Below are positions 34,900-44,158 of a stretch of 64,000 nt of DNA, piece after piece. Where the stretch lies: the NCBI RefSeq assembly GCF_000190595.1, contig NC_015167.1, positions 3,701,937 to 3,765,936 of the forward strand, in the 5' to 3' direction. A program made the position numbers and the translations under genes. Position 1 is the first letter of the stretch. Each line of letters starts with the position of its first letter. The notes beneath the pieces are model-generated. The model worked only from the letters and a program-made list of their open reading frames with translations. It was not told the origin of the DNA and searched no databases. Origin of the DNA: Cellulophaga lytica DSM 7489. Lineage in GTDB: Bacteria; Bacteroidota; Bacteroidia; Flavobacteriales; Flavobacteriaceae.

Positions 34900-36975
34900 T
34901 TACTCTTTATCCAAAACTAAATGCTCTATAAAAAATTCCATCATTCTTCTGGTATCCATAGCTGTATGTCCTTTATCCGGACCAATTTGCACTTCAAAAC
35001 TCTTACCAGCATCTTGCAATGCTTTTATAAATTGTAATGAGTTTGCTGGGTGTACATTGTTATCACTAGTACCAAAGAAAATCATTAATTCTCCTTCTAA
35101 ATCTTTAGCCATAGTAATTAAGCTACTTGCCTCATATCCTTTTTTATTTTCATCTAACAAGCCCATATAACGCTCTGTATACACATTGTCATAATTGCGC
35201 CAATCTGTTACAGCAGAGTTTGCAACTGCTGCATGAAAAACATCTGGATAACGTAATAGTAAGGTTGCAGATGTAGTTCCACCATATGACGTACCATAAA
35301 CACCTACTTTGTTTTTATTAAAATAAGGTCTGTTATATAAAGATTTTATACCTGCAGCAAAATCATCCATCTCTGTAAAACCTAAGTTTTGGTATAAATT
35401 ATCTAATAACCTTTTACCTCTACCTTTAACGTTTCTTCCGTCTACTTCTGCTACTAAAAAGCCAAACTCTGTTAATGCGTTAGGTGGTGTAAAACGTTCT
35501 GTAAACTCATTAGTTGCAGGTCCTCCGTAATTACTTAAAAGAAGTGGGTATTTTTTATTTGGATCAAAATTAGAAGGAAAGTGTAATAATCCGTGAAGCT
35601 CCGTTTTACCGTCTGCAGATGTAAAAGTAAAAGCTTCTACCTTTTTTAAACCTAGCTTATTAAATTCTGATAGGTCTGATGTACCAATTTCTGCTATTTT
35701 TTTTCCTTTTATACTTCTTAAGTTAGTTACAGGTGCAGTATTGTGTGTTTCTGCAACATCTACAAAATACTTATGGTTTGGCGCCATATATACAGTATGA
35801 TGAAAAGAAGGGTCTGTTAATCTTTTATCTCCAGAACCATTTAATTTTACAGTATGCAACTGTATTTTCATATGGTTTTCTCCACTACGCGCAGTATAAT
35901 ACATCACTTTTTTAGCTTCGTCTATGCTAACAATACCATCTACCTCAAAATTATGCTTTGTTAATTGCTTTACTAATTTTCCGCTAAAATCATATAAATA
36001 GTAATTATTAAAGCCAGATCGCTCAGATGCCCAAATAAATTGCTTTCCATTATCCAAAACGTGCATTTCAGGACTGTTTTCTGTATAACTTGGCAACCAC
36101 TCTTCTCTAATTACAGTTCTAGACGCTCCTGTATTTGGATTAGCAGCTCTAAGCTCCATAATATTTTGCTTACGGTTTGTACTGTGGTACAATAGTTCTT
36201 TACCATCTGGTGTCCAGCTAATGTCATAAATATAAGTACCTAAATCACCATCGTTATAAGGTTTACCGTCTCTAAGATCTAATTCAGTAATTTTTTTAGT
36301 TTCTAAATCATACACCAATAAATCTACAGGTAAATTTTTAGCGCCTACTTTAGGGTATGCTTCAATCTCTACAGAATCTTGTATTTGTGTTTGGTTGTAT
36401 AACACATAGTATTTTTTAGACTCTTTTTCATCAAACTTGTAAAAAGCAACCTTTTTACTATCTGGAGACCACCACATTGCGGTGTTTTGACTTAATTCTT
36501 CTCCATAAACCCAAGTAGCAATACCAAACTTTAATTGGTTTTCTTCATTACCTTCGGTAGTTATTGCAACAACATCAGAACCGTCTGCATTACTATAAAA
36601 CATATTTCTGTTTTTAGTAAATGCTTTGTATTTTCCGTTTGGAGACTCAGCAGAGGCATATTGTCTGCCACGAGCTGGCCTGTTAGCCCACTTTGCATAC
36701 CTATCATCTTTTAACTTAGTTGTAGCAGTAGTTTCACCTTTACCTATAGTAAACTCTTTGGTTTCACCGTCTTTTTTGTATTGAAAAGCAGTTCCTTCAT
36801 CATTCCATTTCACATAGGATGGAGAAGTAACTATAGACCTTCTAATCTGCGGTGCTATTTCTATGTACTGCTCATAACCAGGCATTTCCTTTAGTTTATC
36901 TTGCGCAGATACGGCTGTAATTGTACCTAAAGATAATACTGCACAAAATGCAGCTTTAAAAGTGTTCATTTTCAT
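34900..36975 (-). CDS. S9 family dipeptidyl peptidase IV-like peptidase
   Basis: A 691-residue exported protein (signal ending VSAQ). The N-terminal two thirds is the DPP-IV propeller (AMWWSPDSKKVAFYKFDE, YDISWTPDGKELLYHSTNR, QFIWASERSGFNNYYLYD). The C-terminal alpha/beta-hydrolase domain holds Ser563 in GTSYGGT, Asp638 in GTSDNNV and His670 in KGHTAMD, the S9B triad. The Glu residues of the propeller that hold the substrate amino end are probably within YGEELSQ. Such enzymes release X-Pro or X-Ala dipeptides in the periplasm as part of peptide use. It is monocistronic. Confidence 0.93.
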   Translation of the reverse strand: MKMNTFKAAFCAVLSLGTITAVSAQDKLKEMPGYEQYIEIAPQIRRSIVTSPSYVKWNDEGTAFQYKKDGETKEFTIGKGETTATTKLKDDRYAKWANRPARGRQYASAESPNGKYKAFTKNRNMFYSNADGSDVVAITTEGNEENQLKFGIATWVYGEELSQNTAMWWSPDSKKVAFYKFDEKESKKYYVLYNQTQIQDSVEIEAYPKVGAKNLPVDLLVYDLETKKITELDLRDGKPYNDGDLGTYIYDISWTPDGKELLYHSTNRKQNIMELRAANPNTGASRTVIREEWLPSYTENSPEMHVLDNGKQFIWASERSGFNNYYLYDFSGKLVKQLTKHNFEVDGIVSIDEAKKVMYYTARSGENHMKIQLHTVKLNGSGDKRLTDPSFHHTVYMAPNHKYFVDVAETHNTAPVTNLRSIKGKKIAEIGTSDLSEFNKLGLKKVEAFTFTSADGKTELHGLLHFPSNFDPNKKYPLLLSNYGGPATNEFTERFTPPNALTEFGFLVAEVDGRNVKGRGKRLLDNLYQNLGFTEMDDFAAGIKSLYNRPYFNKNKVGVYGTSYGGTTSATLLLRYPDVFHAAVANSAVTDWRNYDNVYTERYMGLLDENKKGYEASSLITMAKDLEGELMIFFGTSDNNVHPANSLQFIKALQDAGKSFEVQIGPDKGHTAMDTRRMMEFFIEHLVLDKE

Positions 36976-37026
36976 TCTTTTTGAGTATTTAATTTGATTG
37001 CTAAATTTACAATTATTATACTAATC

Positions 37027-37053
37027 TGTAACTATTACCAAAAATTAGTTACA
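37027..37053. repeat. Inverted repeat TGTAACTA-N11-TAGTTACA in a divergent promoter region
   Basis: Perfect 8-base arms (37027-37034 and 37046-37053) around an 11-base centre, between the divergent DPP-IV and Gfo/Idh genes. The half-sites contain GTAAC and GTTAC, like the sulfur-module operators, but with N15 between them rather than N4. It may be an operator of unknown regulator or a chance hairpin. Confidence 0.45.
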
Positions 37054-37136
37054 CGTTTAAACCACTTTTCTATCATTTTTTTAATTCTAACGACATAAAC
37101 TTTTAAACACATAAACCATAGAACAAACATTATCCC

Positions 37137-37144
37137 TATTTTTG
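37137..37144 (+). promoter_or_regulatory. Putative -7 box (TATTTTTG) of the Gfo/Idh-to-miaA operon
   Basis: TATTTTTG, 16 bases before the ATG at 37161, fits TAnnTTTG. No TTG at -33 distance was found. The seven plus-strand genes that follow are separated by 3 to 20 bases, so this could drive all of them. Confidence 0.45.
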
Positions 37145-37160
37145 TTGAAAATTGATTTTT

Positions 37161-38120
37161 ATGCTTAAAGTTGGAGTTTTGGGAGCAGGTCATTTGGGAA
37201 AAATCCATTTGCGTTTGCTTAACGAATCAGAAAAATATTCTTTAGTAGGGTTTTATGATCCAGATGTTATTAATGGTAAAAAAGTTGAAGCCGAATTTGG
37301 TTATACTTATTTTGATAACATAAATAAACTAATGGATGCTGTAGATGTTTTAGATATTGTTACACCTACACTATCTCATTTTGATTGTGCTAAAAAAGCC
37401 ATAGAGAAAGGAAAGCACATTTTTATTGAAAAACCAATTACCAATACGCTGGCAGAGGCCGAAGAACTTATTGAACTAAAAAACAAGCACAATGTTAAAG
37501 GCCAGGTAGGACACGTAGAGCGTTTTAACCCTGCTTTTTCAGCGGTAAAAAATAGTATTGTAACCCCAATGTTTATAGAAACACATAGGTTAGCAGAATT
37601 TAATCCGCGTGGTACAGATGTTCCTGTGGTTTTAGATTTAATGATACATGATATAGATGCTATTTTAAGTGTAGTAAATTCTGAGGTTAAAAGTATTAAC
37701 GCAAGTGGTGTATCTGTAATTAGTAAATCTCCAGATATTGCTAATGCACGTATTGAGTTTAAAAATGGTTGTGTTGCAAACCTAACCGCTAGTAGAATTT
37801 CATTAAAAAATATGCGTAAATCAAGGTTTTTTCAGCAAGATGCCTATATTTCTGTAGACTTTTTAGAGAAAAAGGTTGAAGTTGTAAAAATGAAAGATGC
37901 ACCAGAACAAGCGGGTGATTTTGATATGGTTTTACAAAACGCTGAAGGAGAAAAGAAACAAATTTATTTTGAAAATCCTGAGGTTGCAGGTAACAACGCT
38001 ATTTTAGACGAGCTTGAAACTTTTGCAGACGCCATAAACAACAACACTACTCCTATTGTTACACTAGAACAAGGAACAAATGCATTACGAGTAGCTTTAC
38101 AAATTATAGAATCTTTTTAA
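37161..38120 (+). CDS. Gfo/Idh/MocA family oxidoreductase
   Basis: A 319-residue NAD(P)-dependent oxidoreductase read from the ATG at 37161 (MLKVGVLGAGHLGKIHLRLL). The Rossmann motif GVLGAGHLG is at the start, EKPIT (the usual Lys-Pro of the family) follows HIFI, and the C-terminal alpha/beta domain has GHVERFNPAF and a HDIDAILS motif with the catalytic-type His/Asp. The substrate is not evident; members act on sugars, inositols or biliverdin-like compounds. It heads a closely spaced operon with a hydroxyacyl-CoA dehydrogenase; that neighbour does not fix the reaction. Confidence 0.88.
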   Translation: MLKVGVLGAGHLGKIHLRLLNESEKYSLVGFYDPDVINGKKVEAEFGYTYFDNINKLMDAVDVLDIVTPTLSHFDCAKKAIEKGKHIFIEKPITNTLAEAEELIELKNKHNVKGQVGHVERFNPAFSAVKNSIVTPMFIETHRLAEFNPRGTDVPVVLDLMIHDIDAILSVVNSEVKSINASGVSVISKSPDIANARIEFKNGCVANLTASRISLKNMRKSRFFQQDAYISVDFLEKKVEVVKMKDAPEQAGDFDMVLQNAEGEKKQIYFENPEVAGNNAILDELETFADAINNNTTPIVTLEQGTNALRVALQIIESF

Positions 38121-38130
38121 TATACATAAA

Positions 38131-39021
38131 ATGAAAAATATAGCAGTTATAGGTGCAGGTACAATGGGTAACGGTATTGCCCACGTTTTTGCACAAAATA
38201 ATTACAAGGTAAACTTAATAGACATTGCACAAGCATCTTTAGATAAAGGCTTAGCTACCATTACTAAAAATTTAGACAGAATGGTTGCTAAGGAAAAAAT
38301 ATCTGAAGCAGATAAAAACAATACTTTAGCTAATATTACACTACATACTGTACTTGCAGATGGTGTTAACGGTGTAGATTTAGTTGTTGAAGCTGCAACT
38401 GAAAATGTAGACTTAAAACTAAAGATTTTTAAAGATTTAGATGCTATTTGTGACGCTAAAACTATTTTGGCCACAAATACATCATCAATCTCTATTACAC
38501 AAATTGCTGCGGTTACCAACAGACCAGAACAAGTAATTGGTATGCACTTTATGAACCCTGTACCTATTATGAAATTGGTAGAGATTATTAGAGGTTACAA
38601 CACGTCTAATGAGGTTACTGCTACTATTATGGAGTTATCTACTAAATTAGGAAAAACACCTACAGAGGTTAATGATTATCCTGGTTTTGTTGCAAACAGA
38701 ATTTTAATGCCAATGATTAATGAGGCTATAGAAACTCTTTACAACGGTGTAGCTGGTGTAGAAGAAATTGATACCGTTATGAAATTAGGTATGGCACACC
38801 CAATGGGACCATTACAATTAGCAGATTTTATTGGTTTAGATGTTTGCTTAAGCATTTTAAATGTAATGTACGACGGATTTAAAAATCCTAAATACGCACC
38901 TTGCCCACTATTAGTAAATATGGTAATGGCTAAAAAATTAGGTATAAAATCTGGAGAAGGTTTTTACGATTATTCAGAATCTAGAAAAGCAGAAAAAGTA
39001 GCTTCTCAATTTGCAAAATAA
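38131..39021 (+). CDS. 3-hydroxybutyryl-CoA dehydrogenase family protein
   Basis: A 296-residue enzyme of usual length: N-terminal NAD-binding fold (IAVIGAGTMGNGIAHVFA), a conserved TNTSSISIT segment, HFMNPVPIMKLVEII with the catalytic His, NDYPGFVANRILMPMINEA, and the C-terminal 3HCDH domain (HPMGPLQLADFIGLDVCL). These are the signatures of short-chain 3-hydroxyacyl-CoA dehydrogenases (PaaH/Hbd). The reaction is reversible oxidation of 3-hydroxyacyl-CoA to 3-oxoacyl-CoA with NAD(P). It starts 10 bases after the preceding gene and ends 6 bases before the next. Confidence 0.93.
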   Translation: MKNIAVIGAGTMGNGIAHVFAQNNYKVNLIDIAQASLDKGLATITKNLDRMVAKEKISEADKNNTLANITLHTVLADGVNGVDLVVEAATENVDLKLKIFKDLDAICDAKTILATNTSSISITQIAAVTNRPEQVIGMHFMNPVPIMKLVEIIRGYNTSNEVTATIMELSTKLGKTPTEVNDYPGFVANRILMPMINEAIETLYNGVAGVEEIDTVMKLGMAHPMGPLQLADFIGLDVCLSILNVMYDGFKNPKYAPCPLLVNMVMAKKLGIKSGEGFYDYSESRKAEKVASQFAK

Positions 39022-39027
39022 TACGCA

Positions 39028-40266
39028 TTGGCAAATATAAAACCGTTTAAAGCTGTACGCCCAACCAGAGATAAGGTTAGTTTGGTTGCTTCACGTTCTT
39101 ACCAAAGTTACACTCAGGCAGAGCGTGAAGCCAGGCTAGACCATAACCCGTATTCTTTTTTACATATTGTAAATCCTGGTTATAAGTATGATAAAGAAAT
39201 ATCTGGTGTAGCGCGTTATCAATTGGTAAAAAACAGGTATTCAGAATTTAAAGAAGATGGTGTTTTTACACAAGATGCTTCTCCTTATTTTTACATTTAT
39301 AAAGTTGTAGACAGAGATAACCAAGTGTTTAATGGCATTGTTGGTGCCGCAAGCGTAGAAGATTATAAAAATAACATCATTAAAAAGCATGAAGATACTA
39401 TTGCTAGCAAAGAGGTTGTTTTTAAAGACTATTTAAAAACTGTTGGTTTTAATGCAGAGCCTGTACTTATTACTTATCCAGACAATACAGAGGTTTCTTC
39501 TATCATAAAAAAGAAACAAGAAGAGCGTGCAGAATATGAGTTTACCACAACGTATAGAGACACGCATTACCTTTGGCTTATTACAGAAAAAGAAGCTATA
39601 AGCGCCATTGTTAATGCTTTTAAAAATATACCAACACTATATATTGCAGATGGTCACCACAGATCTTCATCATCAGAATTACTATGTTTAGACTGTAAAG
39701 AACAAAACAAAGCCCATAATGGTACAGAGAATTATAATTTTTTTATGAGTTACTTTATTCCTGAGTCTGAGCTTAAAATACACGAATTTAATAGGTTGGT
39801 TAAAGATCTTAATGGTTTAACTAAAGAAGAGTTTTTAATACAGTTAGATGCTATTTACCGTATAGAAAACAGAGGTGCTATACCATACAAACCAAATAAA
39901 AAACATCATTTTAGTATGTATTTAGATGGTGAATTTTATTCATTACACCTACGTAAATCTATTTATACGTTTAAAAATTCTTTAGATAAATTAGATGCGC
40001 AATTACTTTACAATACCATTTTAAAACCTATTCTTGGCATTACAGATGTACGTAAAAATAATAGAATAGACTACTTAAGTGGTAAAAAAGAAATTGTAAG
40101 TTTAGTTAATAAAATAGATAGTGGTAAATTTAGAGTTGGTTTTGGTATGATACCTGCCAATATTGAAGAATTAAAAAGCATTGCAGATGACGGTTTAAAA
40201 ATGCCGCCAAAAAGCACTTTTATAGAACCAAAATTAAGAAGCGGTGTTACCATTTATGAATTTTAG
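39028..40266 (+). CDS. DUF1015 family protein (SerK/ParB-like fold)
   Basis: A 412-residue protein of the DUF1015 family: starts with IKPFKAVRPTRDKVSLVASRS, has LYIADGHHRSSSS as the family hallmark (the DGHHR loop) and NNRIDYLSGK near the end. The start is TTG at 39028: the frame has a stop at 39019-39021, only six bases upstream (the stop of the previous gene), and no ATG fits. DUF1015 proteins are related to the ParB/SerK fold, in which some archaeal members phosphorylate free serine; activity here is unknown. It is translationally close to the dehydrogenase gene. Confidence 0.9.
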   Translation: MANIKPFKAVRPTRDKVSLVASRSYQSYTQAEREARLDHNPYSFLHIVNPGYKYDKEISGVARYQLVKNRYSEFKEDGVFTQDASPYFYIYKVVDRDNQVFNGIVGAASVEDYKNNIIKKHEDTIASKEVVFKDYLKTVGFNAEPVLITYPDNTEVSSIIKKKQEERAEYEFTTTYRDTHYLWLITEKEAISAIVNAFKNIPTLYIADGHHRSSSSELLCLDCKEQNKAHNGTENYNFFMSYFIPESELKIHEFNRLVKDLNGLTKEEFLIQLDAIYRIENRGAIPYKPNKKHHFSMYLDGEFYSLHLRKSIYTFKNSLDKLDAQLLYNTILKPILGITDVRKNNRIDYLSGKKEIVSLVNKIDSGKFRVGFGMIPANIEELKSIADDGLKMPPKSTFIEPKLRSGVTIYEF

Positions 40267-40280
40267 TTTTAATTAAAATT

Positions 40281-40949
40281 ATGTCAATTAAACAGTCTTT
40301 ACTAGAAATTAAAAATAGCTTACCAGAAACGGTTACACTTGTAGCTGTATCTAAAACAAAACCTGTTTCAGATTTAGAAGAAGCCTATGCTGCTGGACAG
40401 CGTATATTTGGCGAAAATAAAATTCAGGAAATGACCCAGAAATGGGAAGTGATGCCAAAAGACATACAATGGCATATGATTGGTCACGTACAAACCAATA
40501 AGGTAAAGTATATGGCAGAATATGTGTCTTTAATACACGGTGTAGACAGTTTAAAACTATTAAAAGAAATTAATAAGCAAGCAAAAAAATATAACAGAGT
40601 AATTAATTGCTTATTACAAATGCATATTGCAGAAGAAAGCACAAAGTTTGGTCTAGATTTAGAAGAACTAAATAGCCTTGTATCTTCTGATGTTTTTAAA
40701 ACATTAGAAAACATAAAAGTGGTTGGCCTAATGGGTATGGCTACTTTTACAGACAACCAAAACCAAGTAAAAAAAGAGTTTGGTACGTTAAAAGAGGTTT
40801 TCTCTTCTTTACAAAGCACAAAATCTACTAACTTAGATGTAAAAATACTATCTATGGGTATGAGTGGCGATTATAAAATTGCTATAGACCAAGGAAGTAC
40901 AATGGTACGTATAGGAAGTAGTATTTTTGGTAGCAGAAATTATATATAA
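40281..40949 (+). CDS. YggS family PLP-binding homeostasis protein
   Basis: A 222-residue single-domain TIM barrel of normal length. The pyridoxal-phosphate lysine is Lys25 in LVAVSKTKP. Other family signatures are FGENKIQEM, WHMIGHVQTNKVKY, MGMATFTDN, LSMGMSGDYKIAI and VRIGSSIFGSR. YggS/PROSC proteins carry or buffer PLP and keep amino-acid pools in balance; no catalysis is proven. The gene stands in a housekeeping operon and shows nothing odd. Confidence 0.95.
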   Translation: MSIKQSLLEIKNSLPETVTLVAVSKTKPVSDLEEAYAAGQRIFGENKIQEMTQKWEVMPKDIQWHMIGHVQTNKVKYMAEYVSLIHGVDSLKLLKEINKQAKKYNRVINCLLQMHIAEESTKFGLDLEELNSLVSSDVFKTLENIKVVGLMGMATFTDNQNQVKKEFGTLKEVFSSLQSTKSTNLDVKILSMGMSGDYKIAIDQGSTMVRIGSSIFGSRNYI

Positions 40950-40969
40950 CAACAGGCTAAACAAATTTA

Positions 40970-42334
40970 ATGTACGTAATCTTAGATATTGAAACCACAG
41001 GTGGTAAATTTAATGAAGAAGGAATAACAGAGATTGCTATTCATAGATTTGATGGCCATAAAGTTGTAGATAAATTTATTAGTTTAGTTAATCCAGAAAA
41101 AGAAATACAGCCTTTTGTAGTAAAACTTACTGGCATTAATGACAAAATGCTACGTACCGCTCCTAAGTTTTATGAAATAGCCAAGCGGATTGTAGAAATT
41201 ACAGAAGACGCAGTTCTTGTAGCACATAATGCACAGTTTGACTACAGAATTCTTAGAACCGAGTTTAGGCGTTTAGGCTATAATTTTGAACGCAAAACCT
41301 TGTGTACCGTTAACCTATCTAAAGAACTTATACCAGATAAAGAATCATATAGCTTAGGTAAATTGGTACGCTCACTAGGCATACCTGTTAGTGACAGACA
41401 CAGAGCTAATGGAGATGCACTTGCTACATTACAATTGTTTAAACTATTGCTTGCTAAAGACTCTAACAAAAGCATTATTAAAACTGTTATAAAAGAAGGT
41501 TCTATGGGAGAACTTTCAGACAGACAAATAAATCTTGTAGAACAATTACCTAATGATACTGGAGTTTATTATATGTATGATAAAGATGGTGATTTAATTT
41601 TTTTGGGGAGATCTACAGATATTAAGAAAAAAGTAAACAAACACTTTACAGGCGTTTCTAATGTTGCTAAAAAACTACAAAAGCAAACACGTAAGGTTAC
41701 ATTTGAAAAAACAGGAAACGACCTAATTGCTACTCTAAAAGAAAACGAAGAATTACGCAGAGTTAAACCAAAATATAATAGTAGCATACGTAAAAAGCTA
41801 TTTAATTATGGTGTTTTTATAAAAGAAAATAAAGATGGCTACTTGTCTTTATTTATTGATAAAACTACAACTACAGACCAAACAATAGGTACTTTTAGTA
41901 GTTACATTGCTGCTAAAAATTTTGTTCATAAAACCAGCAAAGAGTTTACACTTTGCAACAAGGTAAATTATATTTCTGAAGCAAAAACTAACTGTGGAAA
42001 TTATGAAGATGGTACATGTAATGGTGCCTGTATAAAAAAAGAAGCCACAGAAGTTTACAACGCTAGGGTAAAACAGGTAATTGAAACATATAGCCTAGCC
42101 GGAAAAAATATATTAATAAAAGATAAAGGCAGAGAAATAGGTGAATATTCTGCTATTTTAATTAAAAATGGAGAATTTAAAGGCTATGGATATTACAATT
42201 TAAATCATCAAATAAATAATATTCATATCTTAGAATCTATTATTACCAATATGAAAAGTACCCAAAACACCATTCACCTAATTTTAACCTATCTTAGAAA
42301 AAATAAAAGAGTACAACAAATACAACTACACTAA
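40970..42334 (+). CDS. DEDDh exonuclease with GIY-YIG endonuclease domain (PolC-epsilon/UvrC-like fusion)
   Basis: A 454-residue protein. The N-terminal DnaQ-type 3'-5' exonuclease (about 1-170) has motifs LDIETTGG (Asp and Glu), HNAQFDYRIL and DRHRANGDALAT (His and Asp). A GIY-YIG nuclease domain follows (about 195-275, NDTGVYYMYDKDGDLIFLGRSTDIKKKV), as in UvrC/Cho. The rest (about 280-454) has a Cys-containing stretch (NCGNYEDGTCNGACIKK). The fusion is common in Bacteroidota and may act in excision repair or replication proofreading. Which pathway it serves is not known here. It is tightly placed in the operon. Confidence 0.92.
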   Translation: MYVILDIETTGGKFNEEGITEIAIHRFDGHKVVDKFISLVNPEKEIQPFVVKLTGINDKMLRTAPKFYEIAKRIVEITEDAVLVAHNAQFDYRILRTEFRRLGYNFERKTLCTVNLSKELIPDKESYSLGKLVRSLGIPVSDRHRANGDALATLQLFKLLLAKDSNKSIIKTVIKEGSMGELSDRQINLVEQLPNDTGVYYMYDKDGDLIFLGRSTDIKKKVNKHFTGVSNVAKKLQKQTRKVTFEKTGNDLIATLKENEELRRVKPKYNSSIRKKLFNYGVFIKENKDGYLSLFIDKTTTTDQTIGTFSSYIAAKNFVHKTSKEFTLCNKVNYISEAKTNCGNYEDGTCNGACIKKEATEVYNARVKQVIETYSLAGKNILIKDKGREIGEYSAILIKNGEFKGYGYYNLNHQINNIHILESIITNMKSTQNTIHLILTYLRKNKRVQQIQLH

Positions 42335-42337
42335 CCA

Positions 42338-43183
42338 TTGAAAAACGAAAAACCATCTAAAAATTGGAAAGCTAAAATTCACGAAATAATTTATGGCACA
42401 CACACACCTGCCGGTAAATTATTTGATATTTTATTGCTTGTATTAATTGTGTATAGCGTTATAATTGTAATGCTAGAAAGTGTGCCTCGTTTTGATACTA
42501 AACATCACCGTTTTTTAAATATATCAGAATGGGTAGTAACCATTTTATTCTCTATAGAATATATATTAAGGGTTATTTGCATTAATAAACCTAAAAAATA
42601 CGTTTTTAGTTTTTTTGGTATTATTGATTTTTTATCCACAATACCCAAGTACCTTGCTTTCTTTTTTGTTGGGTCACAATACTTAACTGCTTTTAGAGCT
42701 CTACGCTTATTACGCGTATTTAGAATATTAAAATTAGTGCGCTTTGTTGGCGAATCTAACAAGCTAATTAATGCTTTAAGAGCTAGTAGAACAAAAATAT
42801 CTGTATTTGTATTTTTTGTATTGATAATATCTGTACTACTAGGTACTTTAATGTATTTAATTGAAGGACCAGAACACGGTTTTAACAGTATACCACACAG
42901 TGTATATTGGACCATTGTAACACTAACCACAGTGGGTTATGGAGATATTTCTCCAGAAACACCAATGGGACAATTTTTAGCCACTTTAATTATGATTATT
43001 GGTTATGGAGTTATTGCAGTGCCTACAGGTATTGTATCAGCAGAGTATGCATCTAACTTAAACCCAAATAAAACAATGGATGAGGGTAGATCTTGTCCTA
43101 ATTGTAGTTGTGAAATTAAAAGATCTGATGCAGACTATTGCCGCAAATGTGGTTATAAGTTAACAGAAGATGATGACGATTAA
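42338..43183 (+). CDS. Six-helix voltage-gated potassium channel with C-terminal zinc ribbon
   Basis: A 281-residue ion transporter of six-helix type. The S4-like helix has spaced arginines (FRALRLLRVFRILKLVR, about 119-135). The pore loop carries the K+ filter TTVGYGD (197-203). After the last helix a zinc ribbon with two Cys-x2-Cys knuckles follows (Cys253/Cys256 and Cys268/Cys271), an added cytoplasmic end. The start is TTG at 42338, three bases after the previous stop; no in-frame ATG gives the usual N-terminus. The role is probably K+ flux and membrane potential; the ribbon may sense metal or redox or aid assembly (inference). Confidence 0.9.
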   Translation: MKNEKPSKNWKAKIHEIIYGTHTPAGKLFDILLLVLIVYSVIIVMLESVPRFDTKHHRFLNISEWVVTILFSIEYILRVICINKPKKYVFSFFGIIDFLSTIPKYLAFFFVGSQYLTAFRALRLLRVFRILKLVRFVGESNKLINALRASRTKISVFVFFVLIISVLLGTLMYLIEGPEHGFNSIPHSVYWTIVTLTTVGYGDISPETPMGQFLATLIMIIGYGVIAVPTGIVSAEYASNLNPNKTMDEGRSCPNCSCEIKRSDADYCRKCGYKLTEDDDD

Positions 43184-43198
43184 AACCCAAAAAGTATA

Positions 43199-44110
43199 GT
43201 GATTACTAAAACTCTAATAGCTGTGGTAGGACCTACTGCAATTGGCAAAACAAAATTGGCAATTACACTTGCTCAACACTTTAATACACATATAATTTCT
43301 GCAGATTCTCGTCAGTTTTTTAAAGAAATGGCTATTGGTACTGCTGTACCAGATACTAACGAACTTGCCGCTGCACCACATCACTTTATTCAACATAAAA
43401 GTATTTTAGAATCCTATTCTGTAGGCGATTATGAAAAAGAAGCTCTTTATAAACTAGAACAACTTTTTAAAGAAAATGATATTGTAATATTGGTTGGTGG
43501 TAGTGGTTTGTATGTAAATGCTGTAACTAAAGGTTTAGATAGTTTTCCTAAAATAGATGCTAGTGTTAGAGCAGATTTAAACACTTTATTTAAAGAAAAA
43601 GGTATTATTGCTTTACAAACTAAACTACAAGCTTTAGATCCAGAATATTACACCAAAGTAGACAAAGATAATCCACACAGGTTAATTAGAGCTTTAGAGG
43701 TATGCATTGGTTCTGGCAAGCCCTACTCTACTTTTTTAAATCAAGAAAAGCCTAAAAGATCGTTTAACACAATTACTGTTGGCATTAAGGCAGATAGAGA
43801 AATTATATACGAAAGAATTAACAAAAGGGTAGATATTATGGTGCAAAATGGCTTGTTAGATGAAGCTAAAGCATTAACAAAGCATCAAAACCTTAATGCT
43901 CTACAAACTGTTGGCTACAAGGAGCTATTTCAGTTTTTTAACCATAATTGGACGCTGGATTTTGCCATTTCTGAAATTAAAAAAAATACCAGAAGATTTG
44001 CTAAAAGACAATTAACTTGGTTTAATAAAAATAAAGAAACGCTTTGGGTAAATTTTAACGACAATCCTAAAAACATTATTTCTAAAATTGAAGATAAATT
44101 ACAAGCATAA
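43199..44110 (+). CDS. miaA: tRNA dimethylallyltransferase
   Basis: A 303-residue enzyme of normal length that adds a dimethylallyl group to A37 of tRNAs reading codons that begin with U. The P-loop GPTAIGKT (11-18), ISADSRQFFKEMAIGT, VGGSGLYVNAVTKGLD, NPHRLIRALEV and KKNTRRFAKRQLTWFNK are all MiaA signatures. Start codon GTG at 43199. It is the last gene of the operon and is closed by a strong terminator. Confidence 0.96.
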   Translation: MITKTLIAVVGPTAIGKTKLAITLAQHFNTHIISADSRQFFKEMAIGTAVPDTNELAAAPHHFIQHKSILESYSVGDYEKEALYKLEQLFKENDIVILVGGSGLYVNAVTKGLDSFPKIDASVRADLNTLFKEKGIIALQTKLQALDPEYYTKVDKDNPHRLIRALEVCIGSGKPYSTFLNQEKPKRSFNTITVGIKADREIIYERINKRVDIMVQNGLLDEAKALTKHQNLNALQTVGYKELFQFFNHNWTLDFAISEIKKNTRRFAKRQLTWFNKNKETLWVNFNDNPKNIISKIEDKLQA

Positions 44111-44139
44111 AAAAACCATCCAAAATTGGATGGTTTTTT
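44107..44139. terminator. Bidirectional terminator between miaA and the response regulator
   Basis: AAAAACCATCCAA (44110-44122) and TTGGATGGTTTTT (44125-44137) form a 13-bp stem with a 2-base loop and A/T tails on both sides. The genes on either side converge here. Confidence 0.92.
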
Positions 44140-44158
44140 ATATATAAATATCTATTAA

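Noticed and set aside
37027..37053. Third operator of the sulfur module
   Set aside because: It has GTAAC and GTTAC half-sites, but 15 bases apart instead of 4, and the flanking genes have no sulfur link.
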